Assembly (NCBI GenBank): GCA_026874595.1
Contig: CM049316.1
Span: 46,741,695-46,805,694 of the forward strand
DNA: 64,000 nucleotides
Source of the DNA: Sipunculus nudus
Lineage: Eukaryota; Annelida; Sipuncula; Golfingiida; Sipunculidae
Direction of reading: 5' to 3'
A program made the position numbers and the translations under genes. The notes under the pieces were generated by a model that did not search any database, had not been told where the DNA came from, and saw nothing but the letters and a program-made list of their open reading frames with translations. This document shows positions 21,879-34,370 of the stretch, piece by piece (within the stretch, counting starts at the first letter, position 1; the number at the start of each line of letters is the position of its first letter).

Positions 21879-24800
21879 AATTATGTCATTTGTCTTCCTA
21901 TCACTGCTACTGAACAACATGTAAGAAAAAAACTCACAAACAAATAGACAGATGTCTTTGAAAGTTGGCTTGTGTACAAAACTGGGTCCAGAGACTTATG
22001 TTAATTGGACAGCTTTGTAGGTTAAAAAAGACTTGGAATGTGTCAAAATATATGCATCAGAGGAACAGGGCTTCTTTTAAATGGGGGTTGCCTATGTCTT
22101 GGGATACTTCAGCATCTCTGATGCTAGAAATTGCTGGTTTTTGTTGTTGTTGTAATTGGGGTATTTTTTACTCTAATTTTGGTGGCAACCAAGAACCAAG
22201 TGCAGGTGAGGGTCAACCTGTGTACCATTTACTTCAGAATTATTTTTCATTCACCATGATCTTAACCATGATTTTTTACCTGGCTGGGTTATAAGGGTTA
22301 TCCTGAAATTTCATTTGCTCATTGATCTTTATTAGCCTTTTCTGTTGCACAAGACTGATGGTGCCACCTGTGAATCTACATTCATTTTTGTATATATGTT
22401 CCCACCGTATGATGCTACATAAAGTCAGTTGGTGCAGAATACCTTAAAACAATAGATATACAATGATTAATAAATAATAAATGAATGATTTCCTGTGGAC
22501 CGTACACAAGGGATATGAGATAAAACTCATTTTGACAGACAAATTTTCTCTTCAGCGCGGTGGATTGAACGTTGCATAAATTTTAATTGTTCATTAAAAA
22601 TTGAAATTAATGCAATATCTTAATAACACCCTTATCTTTCATTCCAAATATTCTCCTGTCATGCAAGTTTTGCTAGACCATAGGAATTATGAATTTTATT
22701 TATTTATTCAATAAACAAATATTTATTTATTCAAAAACAATATGTGATTAAGAAATATTATAGATATGTTTTATTGAATAAAAAATTATTTTAAAAAGTT
22801 ATTTTAGTAGAAAAGTAACTATTTCTATGAAATTGTACTCATGATCCACCATTATTTAATTTTGTATTTATAAATGAACCAGCTCTTGAATGACTTTAAA
22901 TCATGACATAAAAAAATTGCTTTCCTGTGTCAGATGTCCATATAAATATTTTTTTCATATATTATTGATATAATAAAAAAATTATTTTTATATACTTAGT
23001 TATGTGATTTATTCTGTTTTAATTGTTGAATGAATCTCCATACAGTAATAATTATTCCCACCCGCCTCTGTCCCTACCTCTAATGAAGGGACACCTGCAA
23101 TGTAGGGACACTTTGCCCATATCCCACAGGTGTCCCCTCATGACAGGTCCTGCTGTACACCTTTTAGATGCAGCATGTAGTTTGCCATGGGACAGCGGTT
23201 GGAGATAGGAATAAACCAGGATTCTCAGCCATCATAGAATCTACCTTGATTGTGAGAATAGCCAGTTTGGTTCATATATATTTCCATATGCATCTGAGAC
23301 ACCATATCATGGCTTTTGTCCCTCACATTGTAAAGTTGTGAAAGCCTGAAATAGTGTTTTCCTTTTGATATAACAGAATATTATTTCCTCCAGACTAATT
23401 TAAGATAACCAAAATAATTTACAGAAGAGAAATTTGTATAATGATGATATAAGGACTAATTTATATCATAAAAATAATTTGCCTTATGAAACTGTATAAG
23501 GACTAAAATATGTAACAAAAACTATTGCTTTTATATCACTGATAACAGTAAGGAAAGCCTTCCACCATTTCATAAATGCAGTGGTATGTAGTTAATCTTA
23601 ATAAATCAGGATGTTTTTAACATAAGATGAGACAGTTGGATATTTGTGTTATGACATGTGGGGCATCTTCAGGCCTTGAGTTTGAGTCAGGACAGGGACA
23701 TGGTGACTGGTCTCTCACATCATTCTCCTTTCATGGTTTGATATATTGTGTTCCAAGTATAAATACTTGTCGATACCAGGTCTGAATGAGCTGTAAAGGT
23801 TTGTGCCTCTGTCCCAGCTACAGGAGAATATCACTTTTCAACATGAATTGTTCAATGATCTCTGCTCTTCTGTAAAGGCAGGAATAAGCATGGCTTTTTG
23901 TAGCTTTATTGATGAACCGTGACATCGATATGCAAAAGATAGTTCAGATCATTACCTGGAACAAAAGAAATCTTACACGGCAGAAAGGTTTGTTGGTCTA
24001 TTGTAGTACAAATATCAGAAAAACATCACAACATATCATATAGAATTACAGTATGCTTAGGGGTCAGTCCCCTATGATCTCTGTGAAACTTGCTTCCCTA
24101 TCAGGTAACCACAAAAAAGTTTATCAGCATGCCAGAAATCAGTGAGGCCGTGCAGGGCTGAATGACACAACAGGAAGGTTTCAGGTGGCTAGCCATGCAT
24201 AATATATCCTGATGTTTAAATGAACACTTTTTTAGATCTGCAAAAATATGTTCTCCAGTACTTTTTCTCTTGTAGTTAGCTGTGATGTGACTTGCTCAAT
24301 GACTTTACTCATACAAGAGAACATTTTTTTACACCATTCCTCTAATCCAGTTCGTCTTAAAGGTGCACTGCGTTTTAACTCTTCCATGGCCCTCATCAAG
24401 GAATATTTATAAGCATAATTTAGGAGCGGTCTGGGGCAGAACTGAGATTTGATGTCACAAACACACTAATGATAAGACTAAACCTTAATGTAGACATGAA
24501 TTGTCTAAATAATAATTTTAAAAAATAATAATAATAAAAAAAGGAGCATCAGCATTCAGTTATGATGGTAATTTAAGGTACCAAGTTAAAGTGAAAGTAG
24601 ATGGGGTAATAAAGACATGTGGTAATCATCTCTCTGTTAATTGAACAAGATTTTGACAATAAATTTATGACATTGTAATTTGCTACACATATTTTGAATT
24701 ATATTTCTCAATATGTTTTAGGATAGTTGCTCCAGCTCTATGGAACAGTTTACCTAACATTGTAAAACATGCTTTTATTAGTTACTCTTAAATCGCTTTA

Positions 24801-25189
24801 ATTAAGGCAATTATTTAAATCATACTGTATTTTAACTCTTACTTGCTCTAATTTTATCAGTCTTACTTTTCATAGGATTGTATGTTTTACTGCAGCTTTT
24901 ATGCTCTAATTGAACAGCACTTTAGGGCAGTTTATTTCTGGATTAAGGCTTTATAGATACTATCAGTAATAATAAAATTAATCATAATAATATATCATAT
25001 CATATGTGAGTAAAATTTTTGGATTCTGATATGTGAATTGCGGTTTTATTATTAAAGCTGCAATGGAAGTTCAAACAAGTATTCACACTGGGTTCAATGT
25101 AAAATATTTATTGCTCATAAGAAATTTATCACACAGAAAAAAAAACAGGGATATTGTTAGTTGAAAAGACTATATAAGTTTTATGTGTA
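21879..25189. other. AT-rich DNA, little recognised
   Basis: No gene is supported; the 109-codon frame at 21965-22294 has no recognised feature. A small repeat fragment with the GGTGCCACCTG motif (CTCF-like, 22360-22370) lies at about 22345-22400. A GC-richer patch at 23040-23260 is unique. A GAGTTTGAGTC at about 23680 is weakly B-box-like. Confidence 0.5.
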
Positions 25190-25700
25190 TCCCTTCATTT
25201 CAGCTTTCATTGAACTGACCGTAATTACAATGATGAAGCTGCTGATTACAGTGTGCGTTACAGTTGGTAACGTGATGATAACTGTAATTAAGGCGCTGAT
25301 GACGGTGAATATAAAAAGGTTGACATGATTTTCAAGTGTGTTCCTCCAGCCATTTGACCAGTTTATAACAAAGAGATCTGAGGAGATCAGAAGGGATCAA
25401 TGGTGAATGTGTGCAGGTATAATCTAATCACTATTTGGTGTGAGTTTATAATATTGATGGTTATGATGATCTTAAGAAGAAATACTGAGGCGCTTTCATC
25501 TACCTTATTAATTCAAGAAGAAAAGTCTTAATAAAAGACACTTCTAAAAGGAAGGGGGCCATTTCTACTTGTCCAAATGGGCCTGATTAATGTGTTGTGT
25601 GATGCGCGTCATTTTTATCTGATCTTGATCATGTGCGTCACAGTGTTTATTGTTGCAAATGGTTGCAGGGCATCAAAGTACAAATTAAGAATGTAAACCC
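25190..25700. promoter_or_regulatory. Unique block rich in homeodomain-, Sox- and Fox-like sites
   Basis: Contains several GTAATTA/CTAATTA-type cores (25217, 25281), TGACGGTG/GATGCGCGTCA, and TGTTTATTGTTGCAAATGG near 25645, where a Sox-like ATTGTT abuts a POU-like GCAAAT. Non-repetitive and GC-richer than its flanks. Typical of a developmental enhancer, but constraint is untested. Confidence 0.38.
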
Positions 25701-26193
25701 TGAAGTGTACCAAGGGTCTGTTTGATGTGCCATGCAAAGGAGCTGCATGGGTATCTTCTCAGTTGAATGAAATATTTACATGCAGCTTATAGATCTGATC
25801 ATGTCCACCCAGGTGATGTGGCACTGAGGACACCAGGTGAACAGTCTCACCTGGTGCACCCAGCATGTAGCTTCTGGATGTCACTGTCACAGGATGCTGC
25901 AGCCTTCATCTAGCCTGCCAGTGCTGTGTGTCCAGACCTTCCAGACAGCAGGCTGTAATGTACAGTCATTCAGAACCTGATAATGCTCACCTCAGCCCAG
26001 TATATTAACTCTTGTTGTTCTTGCTGCCCCAATTCCACACAGATAAACAGCCATTCACGCTCTCCCACTTTATCATTTATAGTGACCTATGCACACCAGG
26101 AGACGTCAGTGAGAGTACAGCATGAGCGACTGCAGGAGAATAAAATTTCAGGCTGTAAGGTAGTGGTTGGGTGGTCATTTAGTCTTTAATTTA
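25701..26193. other. Unique spacer
   Basis: Balanced composition, no recognised gene; the 68-codon frame at 25983-26189 is not supported. Confidence 0.45.
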
Positions 26194-27180
26194 TAGCCCT
26201 GCTGACTATAAGTCATCTTAGCCATAGGATCACACTTTGTCAGTCATCTGTTAACAGGGCACAAATTGTAAAGGTTGGACCTAGAAACTTCTAGCTTAAT
26301 GTCCATAAATGTCCATAAAATATCCCATTAAGACCTGAAATTGGGTACCAGCAACCTATATTCTCTGAGGTATATGTGCCATCTGTTTGTGTCCAAGAAT
26401 AATTAAAAGTTTTTTTACAAAAGCTCCAGTATCTCATTAATTCATGCATAGATTGCCATGATTCTTGCTTTACTCATTGATCATGGACAGTTTCATCAGC
26501 TGTTAAAGACTGTATTTTCTAATTTTTATACATTTTTTTCTCTATTTTTGAGCAAAAGCATCTGTTTCTCAGCTGTACGTGGTTTCATCTTGTATCTTGA
26601 AACCTAGTATGTTTATTGACCCTGACTAGTTTAATCAGTACCCCTGAAGACTGGTGGGGCCACCTATATTTTTTCTATTTTAACGCATTTTCACCCTAAT
26701 TTTGAGACTGCCAAATTACATTAATGGTAACAGTTTCTTAACTGTGGTTTCATATAGTATCATGCAACCTGGCGTGTTTCTTATGTCTCCCCTCTCCATC
26801 TGTTGTCGTTGTCAGTGGTCATCTTTTGGATATCTTGTGAACATGAAAACTATTGAAGCCCTTCAAATTTTCCCCTGAAATTTGAAACAAATTATTTCCA
26901 GCAAAATCTAAAAGTTTGAAAATAGGTGACCTTGACTTTGATTTTCAAGGTCAAATGAGCCAAAATGTAAACTTTTTGTGAACCCGTATTCCATTTTTTT
27001 TTTTTTTGGACATTTACACACTAGTTGTTTATGTAATGTTCTTGAATGAGATCTTAAATTGGTGATCTTGATCTTCAAATTAAAATCTGCAGAAATCTGG
27101 TTTAATTGTAAGCCCTAAGACTTTTGATGTACTGAAGATTTTCCCCTAAAATTTAGTCAAGAGCAGCCATGGCAAAATTG
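26194..27180 (+). mobile_element. Family C 5' portion
   Basis: Head hairpin at about 26194-26224 (TGACT-ATA-AGTCA core), a reduced GTCAGTCATCTG run, then GGGCACAAATTGTAAAGG and CTAGAAACTTCTAGC, shared with copies at 30149 and 62786. It continues with GAGACTGCCAAATTACA (26704-26720) and TGACCTTGACTTTGATTTTCAAGGTCA near 26930. No GACCCATGGGTC tail is found, so the 3' end is lost or too diverged. Non-coding. Confidence 0.6.
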
Positions 27181-28079
27181 TAAACTGTTCTAGCTCACAG
27201 GAGATTTATGCCTGAGTGCAGGCATGTCATATTTGCAAACTGTTCAGTATTGTAGGATAATTATGCCTGAATTCCCTGTATCCTATAGGAATCTTCTGTA
27301 GGTTTTGCCACTGACAATTATTAAATTTCAAGAAGCTTTCTGAATGAAATAGAATCATTCTGTAAACTTATATTATAACATATACTATTATATGAGAAAT
27401 GTTCACAGATGAGCTTTGGGTCCTTGGGCCCTTGCTTTTTAATTCTTTATCAGGATATGTCAGGTATGAGAGCCTTGGTGGTTTAAAAAGATTTATTTGG
27501 TAATTGCTGTAAAAATAAACTGTTCCCTTTGATCAGATATTGCATAAATCTTTTATAAATCTTGGGAGCAGTATATAACATGGGTATAATGGACAAATTG
27601 AGCTAGTAGTTGAGTCACATGAGTCAGTTTTAGAGCAAGGTTAACCAGAGTATTCTTCAACGGCAGACACAAGATCAAGTTAGTTATGGCAGTCAGGTTG
27701 CACCATTAATACCAACACACAACGGTCAAATCAACTTAGCAAGGCAGATCCTGGCCCAGTCTAATCAGTTCACATTTATATTGGGGTAAATGAAGATATT
27801 GGTAAAGGCATATTTCCTGGGGTAAGGGAAGCATTAGGATCAGTGTCTGTGCTGGGACACCATCAGGACATGAAGTGAATATTGACAGTCCTATACAGCA
27901 CTGTGTTAAAACGGATAAACAGCCGCGGTTGGTCGTCTGGTCCATTTATTCTCTCATTATCACATTGCTGATTGGCATTTTTACTGCACATAGTCTGCTT
28001 GGGATGAATAATTTCTTTTGGCGTCATGAATATTGATTTCCTTGTGGTTTATTTTTAATGGAATACATACATTAGTTTT

Positions 28080-28080
<1 letters not shown>
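27181..28080. other. Unique spacer
   Basis: No gene recognised. Confidence 0.45.

Positions 28081-28137
<57 letters not shown>
28081..28137. repeat. Compound (GT)8(AT)n microsatellite
   Basis: GT run at 28081-28096 passing directly into an AT run ending at 28137. Confidence 0.97.
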
Positions 28138-28140
<3 letters not shown>

Positions 28141-29224
28141 ACCCCTATAAGGATATGATTTTTAGATTTGGACATCTGAATTTTCCCTAATAAAGGTCCT
28201 CTATTTCAAGGGTAGACCCCCAGGAGCTCCCACTGTATATAAGAATATAAAATCATATCATATTAAGAGGCAAGTACCCATTTTAATATCAGTAGATCTT
28301 AAGATTAAATATTTAGACTTAAAAACTATAAAAAATATATTGCAATCACTTGTTCATGAAATATTCAAATTCATATTTTAGATTTGTTTGTTTCAGATCC
28401 CAGCTGAATGATGGGGGGATGAATGAAGGCTAGATTGTGATCAACAGGATGTGAAGGACAGTACAGAGAAATCAGACAGGCTCTAATCAGATAAGAGATA
28501 GATAAGGATGATGTTAAATAAAAATGAAATCGGTGTAAAAATGCATGGAAAATTATGACTTATGTTCTTATTAAAGAGTTAAGCTATTGAGATCTCACAC
28601 ACAAGAATATCAAGGTACATTTTGTGACTGCCTGGTCTCTGACCTCTGATGCCACTCAGTTAAGTCAGTTACATGTTGCCACAGCTGTTGTTATTGATAT
28701 TTTATTTGCAGACAAATTTAGATATAATTTATATTGTTAATGAATATGTAGTTTTTCTCTCATTTTGAAAGTATATGTAACTGAAATATGTAAAATTTCC
28801 TTGATGGTACAAGATCTAACCATCGAGGAAAGCATCTGATTCTTTACACACTAGGATTATGGCCTATTTTTTTCATATCAGATGTCACAATTTTGGCAAA
28901 ATTAGAAACTTTTCTCATCTTCTGTTCACTTAACCCACATACCTCTAATTCAGTTCTGAAATATATATATATAACTTGCATATAAATCATTTGGGATTGT
29001 GCTTACCTTTTTCATTAAGTTTTGTTTCATCAGCATATTTTAAAGCCACTCTAGCTGAATGAATGTGAATGATTTCAATGTGTGTTTTTCTGTTACCAAA
29101 TATCACAGGAATTACTAGGGTTATGAGCACCAGATTTTAAGTCATTTTCCACTTCTCCTCTCACTGCAGTGTTTGATTTCTGGGTTTGCTTAAAAGATGT
29201 ACTGTCCGTTACCAATTATTGATA
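28138..29224. other. AT-rich unique spacer
   Basis: No gene or repeat family recognised. Confidence 0.5.
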
Positions 29225-29662
29225 TACTTGTATGAGTATGTAAACTGCAGGTGGTGCCACTTATTTTGACCTGTTTCCTGTGATCTGAAATGGTATATTC
29301 ACATTTTGTGAATGTATGCACAATAAACATATAGGTAGCTCTCCTTTTCCAGGACATCATCATACTGCAGTATGTTGTGCAGTTTCACTTATTTTTTCGT
29401 GTTTACCAATTATTATACACAGTTTTGAACAGAGTGAATGGAGGACCCCTGGGGCTCTTGTTGAGAATGACAGACTAAGATTATCAGTTTGATACCTAGC
29501 AGGGCACAAATGGTATAACAATTAGAACTAGGATATTAAAACATATTAATATACTGACACATTCCAAATGGAAAAATCTTTTTGCAAACCATAAATTTGT
29601 TCACTTATGAGTGGAGTGTTAAGATTTAGCTGAGTGTCATGGCCCTTGGGCCATTTTTTTAT
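29225..29662 (+). mobile_element. Family C-like decayed fragment with tail
   Basis: CTGCAGGTGGTGCCAC near 29247 and GCAGGGCACAAATGGTATAAC at about 29499 match family C internal sequence. It ends in TAGCTGAGTGTCATGGCCC with a TGGCCC/GGGCCA hairpin (29640-29653) and a T-run. Here the tail stem is GGCCC rather than GACCC, but it still pairs. Internally deleted. Confidence 0.5.
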
Positions 29663-30148
29663 CAAAGTTAAGGTTAATGTTAAATTTTGGCTCACTAAAT
29701 GAATCAAATGATTATCTGCCACTAAACATTTTGCAGATACTTTATATTAATTGTGATCACAATAATATTAAATGAAAGATTAATATTTCACAGCAATAAA
29801 GATTGTTTTGGCCACATTATCATAACCTGTTTGCCTGATTTAATGGCAACATGAGCTTTGTTTTACTCACTTTATGGTGCTTTAAAGTGTGTATATGGTA
29901 TATTATATAAATAACATTCTATGAATTGATTCTTGATTGAGTAATCTGTTCTATTCTTACCTGATATCACATTTTTGGTATAAAATGTTAAGACAATACA
30001 TTTGCATGTTTGATGCACAAAGTACTATTCAAGTTGTCCAGATGGTTATGAGTCTAGCTTTTCTGTAAGCACAGAACAAAAAGGAGCAAACAGTACTGTC
30101 CAAATGTGGTGGTTCCAAGCTGTTTTACAAAAGATATTGTCTCATTTT
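29663..30148. other. AT-rich spacer
   Basis: Nothing recognised. Confidence 0.5.
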
Positions 30149-31372
30149 TAGCTCAGCTGACTGTGAGTCAACTGAGGTATAAGAATGGCGCTTTGTCCTT
30201 CGTCCGTCCAGAGGGCACAAATCATACTGCTTGTCCTAGAAACTTCTAAGTGAACATCCAAGGAGGTCAATGAAAAATCTCCTTGAAAACCTGAAATTAG
30301 GTCACTGTGACCTATATCCTCCGAACTATGGGGCTTGAAAGTACCCCCCCCCCCCCCAGAATAATAAAAAATATAATACAAACCTCCAATATCTTGATAT
30401 GCATGGATTGTCATGAATCTTGCCTTGAATATTGACCATGAAGAGTTTTGTCAGTTCCCAAAATGTGGTGGCACAACCTGTATTTTTTGTTATTTTAACG
30501 AATATTTTTCAATATTTTTACTATAAAATGACAACAGTCCTGTCAGTTTCACAGCTGTAAATACATCTAGAGTTCCAAAACCTGGTGTGTTTATTTATCA
30601 CAAGTGGATGCCATATAGTTATCACCCTGTCTGTCTGTCTAGGTGTCCATCCGTCTATCCACACAAATTTGTTTCCAGATGATAACTCCTGGTTGTGTTG
30701 ACACATTGGTTTCAAACTTTAGTAATATGTAGCCCACCACTAAAGAAAGAACCTATATGATTTTGGGGTCACCAGGTCAAAGGTCAAGGTCACAGGACTC
30801 ACTTATTTTAAAAGATTTTGGCTGCATTTTAAGCCAAGCTTTTCATCCCAAACTTTCCATTATGCGCATTAAGCTGACTTGCAGGTATGGGGAGAGCATA
30901 AATGAATTTGGGGTCACATGGTCAAAGGTCAAGGTCACAGGGGCCATCTGTTCACAAATTAGTTTCCAGATGATACCACCAGTTTGGTTTTAAACTTGAC
31001 TTATATATGGCCAACCACTAAAGTAAGAACTGTTGATTCTGGGGTCATGAGAGCAAAGGTCAAGGTCACAGGACCCACTACTTTAGAAAGATTGTGGATA
31101 CATTTTAAGCCAAACTTTTCTTTCCATTCTTCCATTATCAACATGTGGTGCACCTGCCAATAGGGGAAGCTTCCTTTTGATTTTTGGGTCACAAGGTCAA
31201 AGGTAAAGGTCACAGGGCCCATCCATTAACGAATTTGTTTATGGATGATAACTCCAGTTTGGGTAGACATGTTAGCTTCAAACTGATCACAGGACCAATA
31301 TTTTGGAAAACCTCATAAACATATATCCATATAGACAAATGCAGCTGAGCGTTGAGACCCATGGGTCCCTAG
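30149..31372 (+). mobile_element. Family C, full-length copy
   Basis: Head hairpin at 30149-30179 (TAGCTCAG-C-TGAC against GTCA-A-CTGAGGTA), CGTCCGTCC run, GGGCACAAATC, CTAGAAACTTCTAAG, and ACATCCAAGGAGGTC. A C14 tract lies at 30344-30357. From about 30660 the body is about two tandem units of roughly 290 bp (TTTCCAGATGATA near 30671 and 30963, a diverged third start near 31240), each carrying triple nuclear-receptor half-sites. The tail is GCAGCTGAGCGTTGA, GACCCATGGGTC (31356-31367) and CTAG (31369-31372). About 1.22 kb, no coding capacity. The best reference copy in the window for this family. Confidence 0.7.
30344..30357. repeat. C14 homopolymer
   Basis: Fourteen consecutive C within the family C element. 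Similar C-tracts occur at 34467-34481 and 63387-63405. Confidence 0.95.
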
Positions 31373-31375
31373 TTG

Positions 31376-32040
31376 TACATTAAATGTAAATATGTTGCTT
31401 ATCTTAACGTACTTTGTGATCACTCTTACCTGTCAGTGAGAATGTCTTATGGTGTACAAGGCTGTTTTTTTTATTATCATAATGACAGTTATATTAAGAT
31501 GATATATTCATATTAGATTTGCTGGTGAGGTCATTAGGTCAGTTTTCTTAAATTGAAATTGTTGTAACATATTTTGGGCTTTGATGTACAGTGCTAACCA
31601 GTTATGCTCCTATTTTCCAAGACTTACATTGTTAGTGAACTGCGTTGAGTGATATCTTATCTTGAGTGATATTTCCCATCTAATTTATATGAATATTTTG
31701 GCATGATATGAGTCGCTGACTTACACTTATTGATTTAGTATCAAAATAAATTTCCTTCAACTACTGCTGTAGTCATAGGTAAGTTATAATGCATTTATGC
31801 CCTGACCTTAAACATGAATGACTTGACTATACATGAATTCTTTTCTTCCATTGCCTGTATATTCTTAATGTTCATATATGCATCTATGATTCTATTTATT
31901 ATTATGTATTTTGTCTTTCATCTTGTGATACATTGTATAAATAAAAAGGAGAGTCATTCCTGTTCTTTGTCCTTGATTTTTCATGAAATTGACTGTTGAA
32001 ATAGTTCTTTGTTTCACATTTTTTGCTTTGTTCCTAAGTT
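31376..32040. other. AT-rich spacer
   Basis: No gene recognised; short random frames only. Confidence 0.5.
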
Positions 32041-32044
32041 AATT

Positions 32045-32440
32045 TCCCTGTCCATCGTGTTCTGGACACATTGGTACATTTCTAAAATTTTTGAATTACC
32101 CAGAACTGCACATCGGCACATTTCTGAAAGAACTAGATTTTTTTTATCAAAAAGAATAAAATCTGCAGTTGGATACATTGGCTCTTTTCTAAAAGAATTA
32201 AATTATATGGAACTGGATTCATTGGCACTTTTCTGACACATTAATACATTTCTAAAAGATTTGAATTATCCTGAACTGTACATCGGCACAATTTTTAAAG
32301 AACTGGATTTTTTTTCAGAAAGAATAAAATTCTGCAGTTTGATACATTGGCACATTTCTGAAAGAATAAAATTATCTGCAACTGGATAGATTGAACTTTC
32401 CTGAAAGAATTAAATTAGCTCCCGCTGGATACATTTGCTT
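32045..32440 (+). repeat. Degenerate minisatellite with about 170-bp higher-order period
   Basis: Basic units of about 55-60 bp built on ACATTGGCACATTTCTGAAA and GAATTAAATTAT. A composite of three units recurs with a 170-bp period (ACATTTCTAAAA at 32076 and 32246; GGATTTTTTTTC segments at about 32133 and 32306). Diverged, therefore old. Confidence 0.65.
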
Positions 32441-32447
32441 TTTGTAT

Positions 32448-32660
32448 CCACCAAAACGAAGTTTTGCAGACACTATGTTTTTGACCAGATTCCGCCGCTG
32501 TATTCGTTTCCGGAGAACTCCTCTGAGACTACTGGACTGATTTTTCCAAAACTTGCACCAATTATTGGGTCACATGTGAACTGGTGCCCAATTAAATGGC
32601 ATTGACCTGATTTGTATCTCTGTGGTATATGACCTGCCTATGTCAGAATGCTTTTGAAAT
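32448..32660 (+). mobile_element. Family D head fragment
   Basis: GTATCCACCAAAACGAAGTT head, then ACACTATGTTTTTGACCAGA, TTTCCGGAGAACTC and TCACATGTGAACTGGTGCC (palindrome TCACATGTGA at 32570-32579). It aligns with 36590-36790. Lacks the body and tail of that copy. Confidence 0.6.
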
Positions 32661-32933
32661 TTAAAACAGCTTTTCAGGTATTCATAGCAGATTCACTATG
32701 AAGGTTTTAATAGTTTTAAACTTAAAGTCTTGACATGAATTGTTTTAGAATTAATGGTGGGAGTCGGTTCCTTTTTCATAATCAATCATCGGTTTGAGCA
32801 AAACGATCGATGATCGATTATTAATCGGTTGAGACAAATGTTAAGAAATATGCAGTTATATGTGAAACTACTTACTTAACCTAGCCTGCATGTCTTAGTA
32901 ATTCTACCTTAAGAATAGAAGTTTTTGCCTTTT

Positions 32934-34370
32934 TAGCTCAGCTGACTATAAGTCATCTGAGCTATAGTCGTAGTCCATTATCAGTCGTCCGTCTGTCTGT
33001 CCATCCATCCGTAGATGTGGCATGTTTTGAAACCGTAAGACCTAGGAATCCAAAATTCGGCATAATGTTAGATGTCCCCAAGATCTCCTACCAAGCCGAA
33101 AACTGGGTCTTTGCGACTTCGTTCCTTTGAGAAATTAAGGAAAAACCTCCATTTTTTATTAAAAACCTATTTTCACACTTCAGGACTGCCTAATATCAAA
33201 ACCACTCATCTGTTTTTCCTCATATTTACCATAAATAATCCTCTATATGGTTCCTATGTACATGCCAGAAATTAGGTCTCTATTATATAATTTAAAAAAA
33301 GTTATGGGCCCAAACATAATGCATTTTGTAAATAATCAGGAAAGAAATTTGATCACTTAACACAAAACTTGTTAAAGCTAAGCACTTTTTTCCTGTAATA
33401 TTACTTTTATTAATCAAAATTAAATTGTATACCCAAAATTAGATCAAAATCTTTAAATTTTTTAAAATATTACAAAAATAAAAAAATGGTACCTTAAATT
33501 TTGCCCAACTTTGACCATGGCACGTTTTTTTCCTGTAACTGTTGTGGATTTAATTTCCAAAGCATGTTTTTGTTAGTATTTCAACTGTTAACACCAAAAA
33601 TTTGAAACCAGTTGATCATAAACTGTAGATTTTATTCAAGTTTTCAAGCACCATGTCACATCAAGTTTACAGCAAGCTAGTGTTATGCAGTTTGCTAGAG
33701 CTCAGCTCCCAAGCTTCAGCTCTTAAGTTCCTTAAATTTGGCATACAGTTAGATGTCTCCAAAATCCCCTATCATGCCAAGAATTTGGTCACTAGGACTT
33801 AATTCCTTTGAGATATTAATGAAAAACTTCATTTTTCCATTAAAAATCCATTGTTACACTTTAAGACTGGCTTATATCAAAACCACTGATCTAACTTTGA
33901 TCACATATAATATACATAATTTTCCATACATTCGCTATGCACATGCCAGAAATGATGTTAGTATTGCATATTTTATTTAAGTTATGGGCCCAAACATAAC
34001 GCACTTTTTAAAAAATCAAGAAATATATTTACTCACCTAAGATGAGAATTGCTGACGCTGGAGACTTTTTTTTAGGAATATAACTTTATTTAATCAAGAT
34101 TCAATTGTTTACCCAAAATTAGATCTGAATTTTGCAAATTTTTCAAGTTATTAGCATAAATAAAAAATCAATACCTTAAATTTTGTCCAACTTTGGCAAT
34201 GGCATGTTTTTTCCTGTAAGCACTGTTGATTTAATTTTCACAGCATATATACATAAGGATTTAATCTTTTAAAATCTGAAATGTCAAAGGAATTGATTGA
34301 AAAGAGTAGCTTTTATTCAAGTTTTCATACACCATGTCAAGTGTTGTTTACATCTAGCCCACCTAGTAAG
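32934..34370 (+). mobile_element. Family C relative with 680-bp internal duplication
   Basis: A near-perfect head hairpin at 32934-32964 (TAGCTCAG/CTGAGCTA, TGACT-ATA-AGTCA) and a GTCCGTCTGTCTGTCC run. The rest is two diverged tandem copies about 680 bp apart (GTTATGGGCCCAAACATAA at 33301 and 33981; CACCATGTCA at about 33650 and 34330). The two short frames at 33072 and 33753 translate to similar peptides only because of this duplication. The tail is not identified. Confidence 0.6.

Noticed and set aside
21965-22294. 109-codon plus-strand open frame
   Set aside because: Trp/Cys/Leu-biased translation without known motif, in a region of repeat debris.
25640-25665. Composite Sox-POU site
   Set aside because: ATTGTT directly abuts GCAAAT, so the usual composite spacing and full octamer are not present; kept only as a note on the block.
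27981-28175. 64-codon frame across the GT/AT microsatellite
   Set aside because: Tyr-Ile and His-Thr repeats come directly from the dinucleotide run.
33072-33980. Two similar short peptides (33072-33275 and 33753-33980) suggesting a duplicated gene
   Set aside because: Similarity continues through non-coding flanks over the whole 680-bp unit, including stop-containing parts.
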